Below, in pieces: positions 16,165 to 24,848 of a DNA stretch of 64,000 nt. Position 1 is the stretch's first letter. Every line of letters begins with the position of its first letter. The notes beneath the pieces were generated by a model. The model made no database searches, was not told the origin of the DNA, and saw only the letters and a list, made by a program, of their open reading frames with translations. This DNA is from Rhodoferax sp. PAMC 29310 (lineage in GTDB: Bacteria; Pseudomonadota; Gammaproteobacteria; Burkholderiales; Burkholderiaceae_C). The position numbers were made by a program, and so were the translations under genes. Location of the stretch: the NCBI RefSeq assembly GCF_017948265.1, contig NZ_CP072852.1, positions 620,001 through 684,000 of the forward strand, in the 5' to 3' direction.

Positions 16165-17846
16165 AGGCGTCCGACCTGTTTGTCAAAGCACTTGAGGCCG
16201 AGGGTGTCGAGTACATCTTTGGCATTCCGGGGGAGGAGAATCTCGACTTACTTGAATCGCTCAGGAATTCCTCGATCAGGCTGGTCCTGACACGCCATGA
16301 GCAGGGGGCGGGCTTCATGGCTGCCACTTACGGGCGCCTGACCGGAAAGGCAGGGGTGTGTATGTCCACCCTGGGTCCAGGGGCCACCAACCTGGTCACC
16401 GCAGCGGCTTACGCTCAGCTCGGCGCCATGCCCATGCTCATGATCACCGGACAGAAACCGATCAAAACCAGCAAGCAGGGACAGTTTCAGATCATTGATG
16501 TGGTCGACATGATGCGTCCACTGACGAAATACACCCATCAGATCGGCAGCGCTCACCACGTCCCTGCCCGCATACGCGAAGCGATGCGCCGCGCCGAGGC
16601 CGAACGGCCGGGTGCTGTTCACCTGGAGTTGCCCGAAGACGTTGCCAAAGAAGAGACGGATTCGGCTGTGATCCACAAGAGTCGCTTCGATTTTCCCCAC
16701 GCGACTGGACACTCGGTCGCAGCGGCGGTCAAGATGATCGAATCCGCGCGCCATCCGCTCATCCTGATCGGCGCAGGAGCCAATCGCCAACACGCCTCTG
16801 AATCGCTACTGGAATTCATCGAAAGCACCGGAATCCCGTTCTTCAGCACCCAGATGGGCAAGGGCGTGGTTGACGAGCGCCACCCGCTCTTCCTGGGCAA
16901 TGCGGCGCTGTCGAGCCGTGACTTCGTGCATCGCGCGATAGACGCCGCAGATCTTATCATCAACGTCGGTCACGATGTGGTCGAGAAGCCACCCTTCTTC
17001 ATGAAATCGAAGGCCGCCGACTCGGGCTATGGCAATGACGGAACGCCCTGCGCCGCGTGCGCGAAGGTGATCCATGTGAACTACGTTACCGCGGAGATCG
17101 ATCCGGTTTACTTCCCTCAGCAGGGGGTGATCGGTGACCTGTCCGATAGCGTCCGTCGTTTGGCGAAAGCGACGAGTCACCAAGCTCACTGGGACTTCTC
17201 AAGGTTTATGGAAGTCAAGCGGCATCTCGACAGGAACCTGCTCGAAGGAGCCGAAGACACGCGCTTTCCGCTTTACCCGCAACGCATCGTGGCCGATGTC
17301 CGCAAGATCATGCCAGACGACGGAATCATCGCCCTGGACAACGGCGTGTACAAAATCTGGTTTGCCCGCAACTACCTTGCGCACATGCCGAACACGGTAC
17401 TGCTGGACAATGCCCTGGCCAGCATGGGTGCGGGTCTTCCGTCAGCGATGGCTGCCAAGATCGTTCATCCGCAACGGCGTGTGATGGCGATCTGTGGCGA
17501 CGGCGGCTTCATGATGAATTCCCAGGAGATGGAGACCGCTGTGCGCCTGAAGCTGGACTTGGTGGTCCTGGTCCTCCGGGACGATGCGTACGGGATGATC
17601 AAGTGGAAGCAGGCCGAAATGGGCTTTGATGACTTCGGGCTCGATTACGGCAACCCGGACTTTGTCCAATACGCCAACAGCTATGGCGCCCATGGCCATC
17701 GCGTGCGCTCAGCCGACAACCTGATCCCACAGCTGGAGGCGTGCTTCAGCATGCCCGGCGTGCACCTCGTCGAAGTGGCGGTGGACTACAGCGAAAACGA
17801 CCGCATACTCCATCGCGAGATTCCGCAACAGAGTGCGCTGATCTAG
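16161..17846 (+). CDS. Acetolactate synthase-like thiamine-diphosphate enzyme
   Basis: This is a ThDP-dependent enzyme of the acetolactate synthase large-subunit family. The 561-aa protein has the ThDP-activating E47 in TRHEQGAGFMA. Next comes the segment STLGPGATNLVTAAAYA, and the C-terminal ThDP-binding GDGGFMMNSQE is followed by the N of LRDDAYG. No ilvH regulatory subunit or ilvC follows, so a role in branched-chain amino acid synthesis is doubtful; it may be catabolic (AlsS-like) or act on another 2-keto acid. Translation is coupled to the upstream CBS protein. Family assignment is firm; the substrate is not. Confidence 0.82.
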   Translation: MKASDLFVKALEAEGVEYIFGIPGEENLDLLESLRNSSIRLVLTRHEQGAGFMAATYGRLTGKAGVCMSTLGPGATNLVTAAAYAQLGAMPMLMITGQKPIKTSKQGQFQIIDVVDMMRPLTKYTHQIGSAHHVPARIREAMRRAEAERPGAVHLELPEDVAKEETDSAVIHKSRFDFPHATGHSVAAAVKMIESARHPLILIGAGANRQHASESLLEFIESTGIPFFSTQMGKGVVDERHPLFLGNAALSSRDFVHRAIDAADLIINVGHDVVEKPPFFMKSKAADSGYGNDGTPCAACAKVIHVNYVTAEIDPVYFPQQGVIGDLSDSVRRLAKATSHQAHWDFSRFMEVKRHLDRNLLEGAEDTRFPLYPQRIVADVRKIMPDDGIIALDNGVYKIWFARNYLAHMPNTVLLDNALASMGAGLPSAMAAKIVHPQRRVMAICGDGGFMMNSQEMETAVRLKLDLVVLVLRDDAYGMIKWKQAEMGFDDFGLDYGNPDFVQYANSYGAHGHRVRSADNLIPQLEACFSMPGVHLVEVAVDYSENDRILHREIPQQSALI

Positions 17847-18318
17847 AGGTCTGCGGTGCAGGCGGGTGGATCTCGACCGTCCGGTCGATAGCGTGAGTTA
17901 GCTGCAACCGAAACGCCCGTCCAGCCGTCGTGAGCGCTTTGCGACCGGATTGCGCAGCAGCGCAGACATCAGTTTCGCGAGCCCTGACCGTCGGCTCCAC
18001 CCGACATCCTTCGGCCCACTTTCGTCGGATGACGGGCCGGTTCGCTCGCAAAGCTACCACCGACTAGCTGCCGATCCCAATGACTGCAGAGGGTCGATTG
18101 CCGGCACACACAAACAGCAGCTGCCCAGCGCCACAATTCATGCAATTGGGCTGCCGGATAGCGGGTATTGGGTGATGCGGTTTCCCACTTCATCGGATGG
18201 GCGCAATGTCCAGACATACCTTCTCGACGGGCAAGCGATAGCGGCAAGGCGTGGAACGAGTTCCAAGCGTGCGGTCGTCTTCCAGCGCAACGCCGACCGC
18301 GGCGCGGGTTGCCGGACC
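17847..18318. other. Non-coding stretch between two convergent genes
   Basis: This lies between the ends of the acetolactate-synthase-like gene (+) and the NAD(P)-binding protein (-). No gene is recognised and no clear terminator with a T-tract was seen. Overlapping short frames on both strands lack motifs. Confidence 0.4.
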
Positions 18319-18978
18319 CTAGACTGAAGCGGCCAGCGCCTCTGCCAACGGGGTCGCCCCATCGCGGAAATCGATGGTGCGACCTGCGGTCGCGGGTAGG
18401 TCCAGCACCGCAGCCACGACGAGCGCCACGTTGTCGCGTGCAGTGTCGTTGCCCTCCGATATGTCGATCGGGCTGAGTTCTATCGTCCCGGTGGCGGGGC
18501 TATCGGTGAGTGATCCGGGACCCAGGATTGTCCAGGCCAGGCCGGTGCCGCGCAGGTAGGCATCCGCTGCGGCCTTGGCCTCAGCGTAGGCGTAGAACCC
18601 GTCGCCTTCAGGCACCCTGTGGTCCGGGCCGGCGCCCATGTATGAAACCATGACGAAGCGGCTCGCTCCGGCCAAGACGGCGGCGTCCATCGATCGGATT
18701 GCCGCATCTCGGTCCACCGCGTAGGTGTGTTCCGGCGCGCCGCCGCCGGCTCCGGCCGACCACACCACGGCGTCATGGCCCCGGAGCGCCTCGGCCATTT
18801 CCAGCGTCGTGGCGGCCGCGAGATCCAACAGTACGGGTTGGGCGCCTGTGCCGGCGACCTCCGCTTGCTGCTCTGGCTTGCGAATCACGGAGGTGACCTG
18901 GTGACCAGTCGCCATGAGGATCCGAGCGAGTTCCATCGCCACCTTGCCGTGGCCGCCGAAAATTGCAATTTTGGTCAT
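18319..18978 (-). CDS. NAD(P)-binding SDR-family protein (NmrA/YwnB-like)
   Basis: This is an atypical short-chain dehydrogenase-fold protein. The 219-aa product has the dinucleotide-binding start IAIFGGHGKVAMELARIL, VWSAGAGGG near residue 70, and FVMVSYMGAG followed by YAEAKAAAD, in which Tyr and Lys occupy the SDR active-site positions. Related proteins act as redox sensors or oxidoreductases of unknown substrate. It is a single gene transcribed toward the acetolactate-synthase-like gene. No function beyond nucleotide binding can be supported. Confidence 0.82.
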   Translation of the reverse strand: MTKIAIFGGHGKVAMELARILMATGHQVTSVIRKPEQQAEVAGTGAQPVLLDLAAATTLEMAEALRGHDAVVWSAGAGGGAPEHTYAVDRDAAIRSMDAAVLAGASRFVMVSYMGAGPDHRVPEGDGFYAYAEAKAAADAYLRGTGLAWTILGPGSLTDSPATGTIELSPIDISEGNDTARDNVALVVAAVLDLPATAGRTIDFRDGATPLAEALAASV

Positions 18979-19617
18979 TGGAAAATTCTAGACCGAAATC
19001 TCGTGCGAATCAATCAGATTGCACCGACGGGATTATTGCGGTCGATACGCTGGCGGGGCGTGCGGAATTAGAAGGTTCAGGTGATCACGGGGGATCTCCC
19101 GGCGGCACTTGCCGCAGATCAATTTCCAGTTCTGCCGGTAGATCCAGGCCGGACTGAACTGCGAACGCTCGCACTTGGCCGGTGGCTGCGCGCGAACAAC
19201 GAGTCTTAATCTGTAATCGAAAAATCGCAAACCGACTTCCGCATGGCGGCCTTTGGTGGTCGACAGCGCAGCGTAAAGAGTCGCTCACCACGGTCAGCTA
19301 CCTGGCAGGTGAGCAGCGTGATTTTGGGTGCCAGTCAGCCGCCGTTCGTGTGGGCCGGCAATCGCAGTTCACCCGAATTACGTTTCACTCCATTGCTGAC
19401 GTTGACTTTCGAAAGTCAGCTTCCGAGCCAATTGGCTGGCTCTTTAAGGCTGATTGATGGATGTGCTCTTGCGAGTGGTCAGAATGGTCTGCTTGGCCAG
19501 CACCGGAGGTGTGTTCGTGTTCGCTCATCGGTCATCTCATCAAGGCAAATCTGTGGCTTCAAGCGCATGTTTCATGTCTGCGGTTCGTCTGCTACTGATC
19601 AACATCAGCAGGCCCGG
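18979..19617. other. Non-coding stretch upstream of the NAD(P)-binding gene
   Basis: No intact gene is visible. A minus-strand frame at 19033-19230 encodes a Cys-containing peptide (ICGKC) but has no ribosome-binding site, and the rest looks like decayed filler. The promoter of the 18978 gene should lie at its left end. Confidence 0.4.
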
Positions 19618-19745
19618 TCACTTTCGCTTTTGCATGATGGCCAAGATAACGACGCCGACAATCACCGCCAGTAAGAACTGCCCCAGTAGCCTCCGTATCC
19701 GCTCATCCAGCCGCCACCCCAACCCATCCTGTTGCCGTATCCCAT
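19618..19745 (-). pseudogene. Frameshifted small Gly/Tyr-rich membrane protein
   Basis: Starting at 19745 the frame reads MGYGNRMGWGGGWMSGYGGYWG and then stops early. One base further the other frame continues as FLLAVIVGVVILAIMQKRK and ends at 19618. Together they give a 42-residue peptide of a common architecture: a Gly/Trp/Tyr-rich head, one membrane helix and a basic tail. The 128-nt length is one short of a multiple of three, and the break lies at a run of four C on the plus strand (19681-19684). It follows the Spy/CpxP-like gene by 18 bases on the same strand. It is either a real loss or a homopolymer error. Confidence 0.6.
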
Positions 19746-19763
19746 GATCTGCCAGTCACCGAA

Positions 19764-20255
19764 TCAGCGGCTGCTCCAGTAGCGGCTCAGTTTCTCTCGC
19801 TGATTCTTCGTCAGCACGGTGTCGATCTTCTTGCGTGCGTCGAGTTGCAACTCGAACATCGACTTCTGTGTCTCAGCCATCGTCTGGAACGACTTGCGCG
19901 CTGCGGCTTCGTCTACAGGGCCGGGGCCGAACATGCCTTGCATCTGGTAGCCCTGTCCGTGCATCGTGCCCATGAGCGGCCACATCGCCTTGTAGGCCTG
20001 CGCATTGATGCTGGCGATGCTTTTCTGCTGCTCCGCGGTGAGATCAAGGCCGGCGTAAGCCTCGTTGGAGTAGCCGAACATCATGTTGGGGCCCATCCCC
20101 TGCCCCATGCCGTACATCATCCCTTGCTCCATGCGATAGCCACTGCCGTACCCGTCCATCGACGCGGCCCCCTCAAAGCCTTGAGGCTGTGCAACTGCCA
20201 CACCGACCAACGCCACGGTGGCCGCAACGCCTGCGAGAACATTTTTCATCTTCAT
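19764..20255 (-). CDS. Spy/CpxP-family periplasmic protein (LTXXQ motif)
   Basis: The 163-aa product has a signal peptide (MKMKNVLAGVAATVALVGVAVA, cut before Q). A Met/Gly/Tyr-rich stretch (residues 30-65) could bind metal. A Spy/CpxP/ZraP-like helical domain follows, with LTAEQQKSI near residue 73 and LTKNQREKL near the end, the two LTXXQ motifs of the family. Such proteins are periplasmic chaperones or metal-stress sensors. AAGGAG precedes the start. A frameshifted small membrane peptide lies just downstream. The specific partner or metal is unknown. Confidence 0.82.
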   Translation of the reverse strand: MKMKNVLAGVAATVALVGVAVAQPQGFEGAASMDGYGSGYRMEQGMMYGMGQGMGPNMMFGYSNEAYAGLDLTAEQQKSIASINAQAYKAMWPLMGTMHGQGYQMQGMFGPGPVDEAAARKSFQTMAETQKSMFELQLDARKKIDTVLTKNQREKLSRYWSSR

Positions 20256-20411
20256 CTTTAACTCCTTGGTTGAATATCGAGACTCTTCGGATGGCTACGC
20301 CCAAGCAAACTGACGGGACGTGCACCCTAGGATGAAGACTAGGCCACGACACTGCGGCAGTCTGTGCGGCAGCCCTCATCCACCCTGCCAACGACGATTT
20401 AGTAGCTCACG

Positions 20412-20933
20412 TCAGGCCCCAACGTTCGCCAACGTACAGACTTGGCAGTGCGAGGCAGGCAGCGTTGAGCTTGACACTGTTTTCCTCGCACACATCAGTT
20501 CAAGCGTTGACCTGCACGCCTGCAGAGCGGCGCGCCCAAAGCCGGCCTTGAGGAGCTGCACAAAGACGGCGCCCGTGATGACCGACGTGGCCACCAACAG
20601 GGCCGCGATCCTGGCCGAGATCAGCGCGAGGTAGCCAACGGTGATCACCGTGAGCAGCGTCATCACCGCGGTGCTGCCCAGGCCGCTGAAGTCGCGCATG
20701 ATGGCCGCCAGCCACGGATGGCCGGCCCGCAACGATTGCGCACCCTGCAGCAGTTACAGGTCAAAACTCCACGTGTCGCCTTCCAAGACGTTGGCGCCGC
20801 CCACCACAAAGGCCAGCAGCAGCACGGCAAGCAAGCCGACCAGCAACGCGTTGACGAGCGAGGCATCGCGGTCCAAACGCGCGCGCAGGCTGTCAACGGT
20901 CGGCGCGGCGATCACGGGTTCAGGGGTGCTCAC
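20412..20933 (-). pseudogene. PAP2-family phosphatase pseudogene
   Basis: The frame begins with GTG at 20933, overlapping the stop of the upstream aldehyde dehydrogenase gene (GTGA). It encodes a hydrophobic N-terminus like PAP2 membrane phosphatases (LLVGLLAVLLLAFVVGG). Codon 60 is an in-frame TAA (20754-20756). The same frame continues as LLQGAQSLRAGHPWLAAIM and FSGLGSTAVMTLLTVITVGYL up to LLKAGFGRA, exactly where the catalytic KX6RP motif should begin. Beyond about 20530 the sequence is unrelated. Both the stop and the loss of all catalytic motifs mark it as dead. Confidence 0.75.
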
Positions 20934-22297
20934 GCCACGCGAATCAGCTTCTTGTTGACGAATTCCTGGATGCCCGCGCCCGACAACTCGCGGCCATAAC
21001 CGGAATTCTTCACGCCGCCAAAAGGTAGCTCCGGTGACGACGAGGCGGGCGTGTTGATGAACACCATGCCGGTGTCTATCTTGCGTGCCACTCGCTTGCC
21101 GCGCTCTATGTCCTGCGTGAACACTGAACCTCCCAGGCCGAACGGCGAGTCGTTGGCCAGCGCCACGGCAGCCGCTTCGTCGGCGACCCGGAAGAACAGT
21201 GCGACCGGGCCGAAGAATTCTTCCTTGTAGGCCGGATTGCTTTCGCTGATGTCGGTCAGGATGGTCGGCTCCATGAAGGCGCCCGCATGGTCTATGCGGG
21301 CGCCGCCCATCACCACACGGGCGCCGCCGGCCACGGCGCGCTGCACCTGGCCAAGCAGGTTGTCCAGCGCCTCGACGGACGACAGCGGCGCCAGCGTGGT
21401 CTGCTTGTCGAGCGGATCACCGGGCGTGAAGTTAAGCATTGCGGCCTGGAATTTTTCCAGGAAGCGGTCGGCCAGCGCCTCGACCACGATGAAGCGCTTG
21501 GACCCGGTGCAGGCCTGGCCCGAATTGCCCATGCGACCGCTGACGGCGCTTTTCACGGCCCGGTCAAGGTCGGCGTCTTCGAGCACGATGAAGGCGTCGC
21601 TGCCGCCCAGTTCCATCGTCGTCTTTTTGAGGTTCTGCCCGGCCCGTGCGGCCACCACGGCGCCAGCAGCTTCGCTGCCGGTCAGGGCCACGCCACGGAT
21701 GCGCGGGTCATCGATGACCTGCGTGACCTGCTCCTTGGAGATGAACAGGTTGGTGTAGGCGCCTGCGGGGGCGCCGGCCTCCTGCATCAGCCGCTCGAAG
21801 GTCAACGCGCATTGCGGCACGCTGGACGAGTGCTTGACCATCACGACGTTGCCGGCCATCAGGTTGGGCGCAGCAAAGCGGGCGATCTGGTAGTAGGGGT
21901 AGTTCCACGGCTCCACGCCAAACAGCACGCCGATGGGGCTGCTTTCAACCAGCGCCTCGCCGCGCGCCGTGGCCAGCGTTTCGGGCGCCAAAAAGCGCTC
22001 GGCATGCTGGGCGTAGTAGTCCAGGATGTTGGCGCTCAGCGCGACTTCACCCAGGCTTTGCGCGATCAGCTTGCCCATCTCCAGCGTGATCAGTTCGGCC
22101 AGCGGCTGGGCCTGCTCGCGCATCAGCGTGGCGGCGCGCGCCAGAACAATCGCTCGCTCGGCGTAGGACTTGCCTTTCCAGTCGGTGTTGAAGCATTCAG
22201 ACGCACGGTCCAGTGCGGCTTCAAGCTGCGCCGCATCCATCGGCTCAAACGTTTGCAGGACTTTTCCGTTGTAAGGGTTGGTACTTTGGTAGGCCAT
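20930..22297 (-). CDS. NAD(P)-dependent succinate-semialdehyde-type aldehyde dehydrogenase
   Basis: This is an aldehyde dehydrogenase superfamily enzyme of the Sad/GabD branch. The 455-aa product has the general base Glu in MELGGSDAF, the nucleophile Cys in NSGQACTGSKR (near residue 258) and the C-terminal SPELPFGGVKNSGYGRE. The start MAYQSTNPYNGKVL is typical of this branch. It lies 81 bases downstream of the DJ-1-like gene, and its stop overlaps the start of the PAP2 pseudogene, so the three formed an operon. Succinate semialdehyde is the family's usual substrate; here it is a presumption. Confidence 0.88.
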   Translation of the reverse strand: MAYQSTNPYNGKVLQTFEPMDAAQLEAALDRASECFNTDWKGKSYAERAIVLARAATLMREQAQPLAELITLEMGKLIAQSLGEVALSANILDYYAQHAERFLAPETLATARGEALVESSPIGVLFGVEPWNYPYYQIARFAAPNLMAGNVVMVKHSSSVPQCALTFERLMQEAGAPAGAYTNLFISKEQVTQVIDDPRIRGVALTGSEAAGAVVAARAGQNLKKTTMELGGSDAFIVLEDADLDRAVKSAVSGRMGNSGQACTGSKRFIVVEALADRFLEKFQAAMLNFTPGDPLDKQTTLAPLSSVEALDNLLGQVQRAVAGGARVVMGGARIDHAGAFMEPTILTDISESNPAYKEEFFGPVALFFRVADEAAAVALANDSPFGLGGSVFTQDIERGKRVARKIDTGMVFINTPASSSPELPFGGVKNSGYGRELSGAGIQEFVNKKLIRVA

Positions 22298-22378
22298 GGT
22301 TTCCTTTTGAATTGGTTAAGGGAGGGCGCGCTGGCGCGAGTCGGCCTTCGGGTTGTACACCTTCAGGCCGTGGTTTGG

Positions 22379-23062
22379 CTATTCGCCCTTCAATTGGCGC
22401 AGCACGGCTTGTGCCGCGAGCTCGGACGAGGCCGGGTTCTGCCCGGTGATCAGCTTGCCGTCGACCACCACATAAGGCGCCCAGTCGGCACCCTTGCTGT
22501 AATGACCGCCGTTGTTGACCAGCATGTCCTCGACCAAGAAGGGCACGATGTCGGTCAGCTGCGCGGCATCTTCTTCAGTGTTGGTGAAGCCGGTGACTTT
22601 TTTGCCTTTCACCAGCGGCGAGCCGTCGGCGGCCTTGACGTGGCGCAGCGCGCCTGGCGCATGGCAAACGGCGGAAACGATTTTTCCGTCAGCCGCCATG
22701 GATTCGATTAGCTTGATCGAAACCGGGTCTTCAGCCAGGTCCCACAGCGGGCCGTGGCCGCCAGGGTAGAACAGCGCGTCAAAGCCGTCGCCCGACACGT
22801 TAGAGAGTTTGCCGGTGCTGGCCAGCGCGGCCTGGGTGGCGGCGTCGGCCTTGAAGCGGCGCGTGGCATCGGTCTGCGAACCGGGTTCGTCGCTCTTGGG
22901 GTCCAGCGGCGGCTGGCCCCCCAGGGGCGACACCAGCGTGACGTCGGCGCCTGCGTCCTTGAACGCGTAGTAAGGCGCGGCGAATTCTTCCAGCCAGAAA
23001 CCGGTTTTTTTGCCGGTGTTGCCGAGTTGGTCGTGCGAGGTGAGAACCATCAGAATTTTCAT
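22379..23062 (-). CDS. DJ-1/PfpI-family (class I glutamine amidotransferase-like) protein
   Basis: The 227-aa protein belongs to the DJ-1/PfpI superfamily, close to the HchA/Hsp31-like group that acts on methylglyoxal-type aldehydes or as a chaperone. It has the nucleophile elbow AVCHAPGAL (Cys near residue 133, His next) and the upstream Glu segment TGFWLEEFAAPYYAF near residue 22. GGHG near residue 98 is conserved. The start follows AAGGAAAC. It is the first intact gene of an operon with the aldehyde dehydrogenase. A role in aldehyde detoxification is inferred from family and neighbour. Confidence 0.85.
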   Translation of the reverse strand: MKILMVLTSHDQLGNTGKKTGFWLEEFAAPYYAFKDAGADVTLVSPLGGQPPLDPKSDEPGSQTDATRRFKADAATQAALASTGKLSNVSGDGFDALFYPGGHGPLWDLAEDPVSIKLIESMAADGKIVSAVCHAPGALRHVKAADGSPLVKGKKVTGFTNTEEDAAQLTDIVPFLVEDMLVNNGGHYSKGADWAPYVVVDGKLITGQNPASSELAAQAVLRQLKGE

Positions 23063-23182
23063 TTTGTTTCCTTTTGTGGGGTCGCCGCTGCCGAAGCAGG
23101 GCGGACTTTTATGGCAGCAAAATCGCTACCGTGCACCTTTTAATGAATCAAAAAGTGCTTGGCGCAAGTAATACGGGCGCCA

Positions 23183-23644
23183 CTAGCTATTTACCGTTTG
23201 GCCGTCACTAGATACTGACTTAGTAAAATTCTCTGGGACGCGACAGCTAGGCAATAGTCCTAGAAAACAAGCGCCATCAGCGGGCGTTTCGATAAATGCA
23301 CTGTAGAAATAGAACTCGTCGAGTACGCTGGCGCCATCGATCTCCAGCGCAGGGATCGAGCGGTACTGGTCCCACAGGCACTCGAAGTGCTCTTCCATCT
23401 CGCGCCCGCCGCGGATCACGAAGCCTTGATTCGGCTCCTTGATACCGTCCAGCGCGCCGCCGTGCAACTGTTGCTCCTCTAGGATCGTGATGCGCTGGCC
23501 CGGCATCTGGCCGTCGCGGATCAGGAAGTCTGCGCCCGCCAATGAGGCCAGCCCCGAGCCGATAAACCAGGCCGACTTGTTCTCCACACCCCTGGGTTTT
23601 CGCGGGCAGGCGAAGGCTTCATAGTTGCCATTGCTGTAGTGCAT
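23183..23644 (-). pseudogene. Oleate hydratase N-terminal fragment
   Basis: From the ATG at 23644 (AAGGAG upstream) the protein reads [20 protein letters not shown], then the FAD-binding [20 protein letters not shown] and [19 protein letters not shown]. This is the well-conserved start of bacterial oleate hydratases (myosin-cross-reactive antigen family, usually 550-650 aa). Homology stops near residue 111 (VLDEFY), and about 42 unrelated residues follow to the stop. More than four fifths of the enzyme, including the fatty-acid site, is missing, so it should be inactive. The break near 23311 is a rearrangement point. Confidence 0.78.
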
Positions 23645-24848
23645 GCAGTTCTCCTTGCGTAACGTTGCAGCCACCCCCAGGCGGCGTTGGGGTTAACGGC
23701 ACGTGGCGCCGCTTCGAGAGATGCAGGCCGGGTTCGGTGACGAACTGGAAGCGGCCTGATGGGTAGAGCGAAAGTGTGACCTTATGGGGCATCCCGATTC
23801 GCCACTGTATTAGCCTTAGCGCTGGCAGTCTGTGCGGTAGGCCACACAATGCCTTGGTTGCAGCAGCGCACTAGCTTTACTACCTGGGGACGTAATGAAC
23901 GATCCCGTGAGCCATGTGTGTTCTCCTTTCAGATTGACAGACCCGAAAATCGCGGCTCTGTGGCCGAGGAATGCCTACAAGCCTGACCAGCCACCATAAC
24001 AATTCGACTCCAAAATGTCAAAAAGGGGACGGCTTGGACAAAGCCGGTTGACATCACAGTAGAGTTGATATTTCAGAGGAGTGTTAGGAACTTGCATAAC
24101 AAGAGCCTTGTGTCATTGATCGCGAATCCCCGCAGTGCTGAGAGCCTATCTGCAAACCATATTTCGTACACCGAATAGCGGCACTGGCTAATCTGCGCAT
24201 GACCGAAACCAACCGGCGCATCAACTCAAGCAATCGGCTTACCCCGAAGCTGACCGTGGCGCACGACTCTTAACGCAGCACTTCTGTCAACGTTCTTTAC
24301 GCCGCCAATGTCAGCAATATGATTCAGTCGAGGTGAATTAAAGGGCTGCTATATGAAACTCCGCGGTCAATTCGGTGAGTTGTCCTTGTTGGGTTCTAAG
24401 ACCGGTATCGGACAGGCATTTCGCCGAAATAAAATTCGGCTTTGGGCACGAAGCGGGTATCCAGCGGGAAAATTTGACCGTCAGGAATGGGTCTTTTTGA
24501 GTCATCCAGCCCCTGGGCACGCATGACCGTTTTCGTGGTCACGATGGACAAGCGCCTCGCAGGGGGAGTACCGACTAGCCGCCCACCTAGCCGCGGGATG
24601 GCTCATGCACGGTTGACGAGGCCGTGCCGTGCCGTGCCGCAGAGCCTGAATTCAGTGGCGAAACGGAAACAGTGAAATATTGACTGGCCGATAGTGGAGC
24701 GATTGGTGTCATACCGAAGCGACGCCGAAACCATGTGCCGATTAAGGCTGGGCGCCGTTGGGGTACTCAAGACGCTTACAATGACTTGCCAACGCCCATT
24801 CTTTGGTGTTGCGCAGCCCGGGCGGAGTGTTGATCACGATGTTCAATA
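23645..24848. other. 1.2-kb stretch without recognisable genes
   Basis: No protein family, tRNA or insertion sequence could be recognised here on either strand. A short tandem repeat of GCCGT units (three GCCGT, then GCCGC) lies at 24621-24640. Open frames (for example 24487-24675 and 24694-25101) have no motifs or ribosome-binding sites, and the latter overlaps the diguanylate cyclase antisense. The stretch ends the degraded region that began near 13.6 kb. Confidence 0.45.

Noticed and set aside
19033..19230. Minus-strand ORF with ICGKC, possible zinc-binding peptide
   Set aside because: No ribosome-binding site, no recognised family and a short length in a decayed spacer.
21287..22711. 474-codon plus-strand frame across the aldehyde dehydrogenase and DJ-1 genes
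   Set aside because: It is antisense to two well-supported genes and has Arg/Gly/His-rich shadow composition.
24621..24640. GCCGT tandem repeat as a CRISPR or origin iteron
   Set aside because: Only four 5-bp units without spacers or associated genes; simple short tandem repeat.
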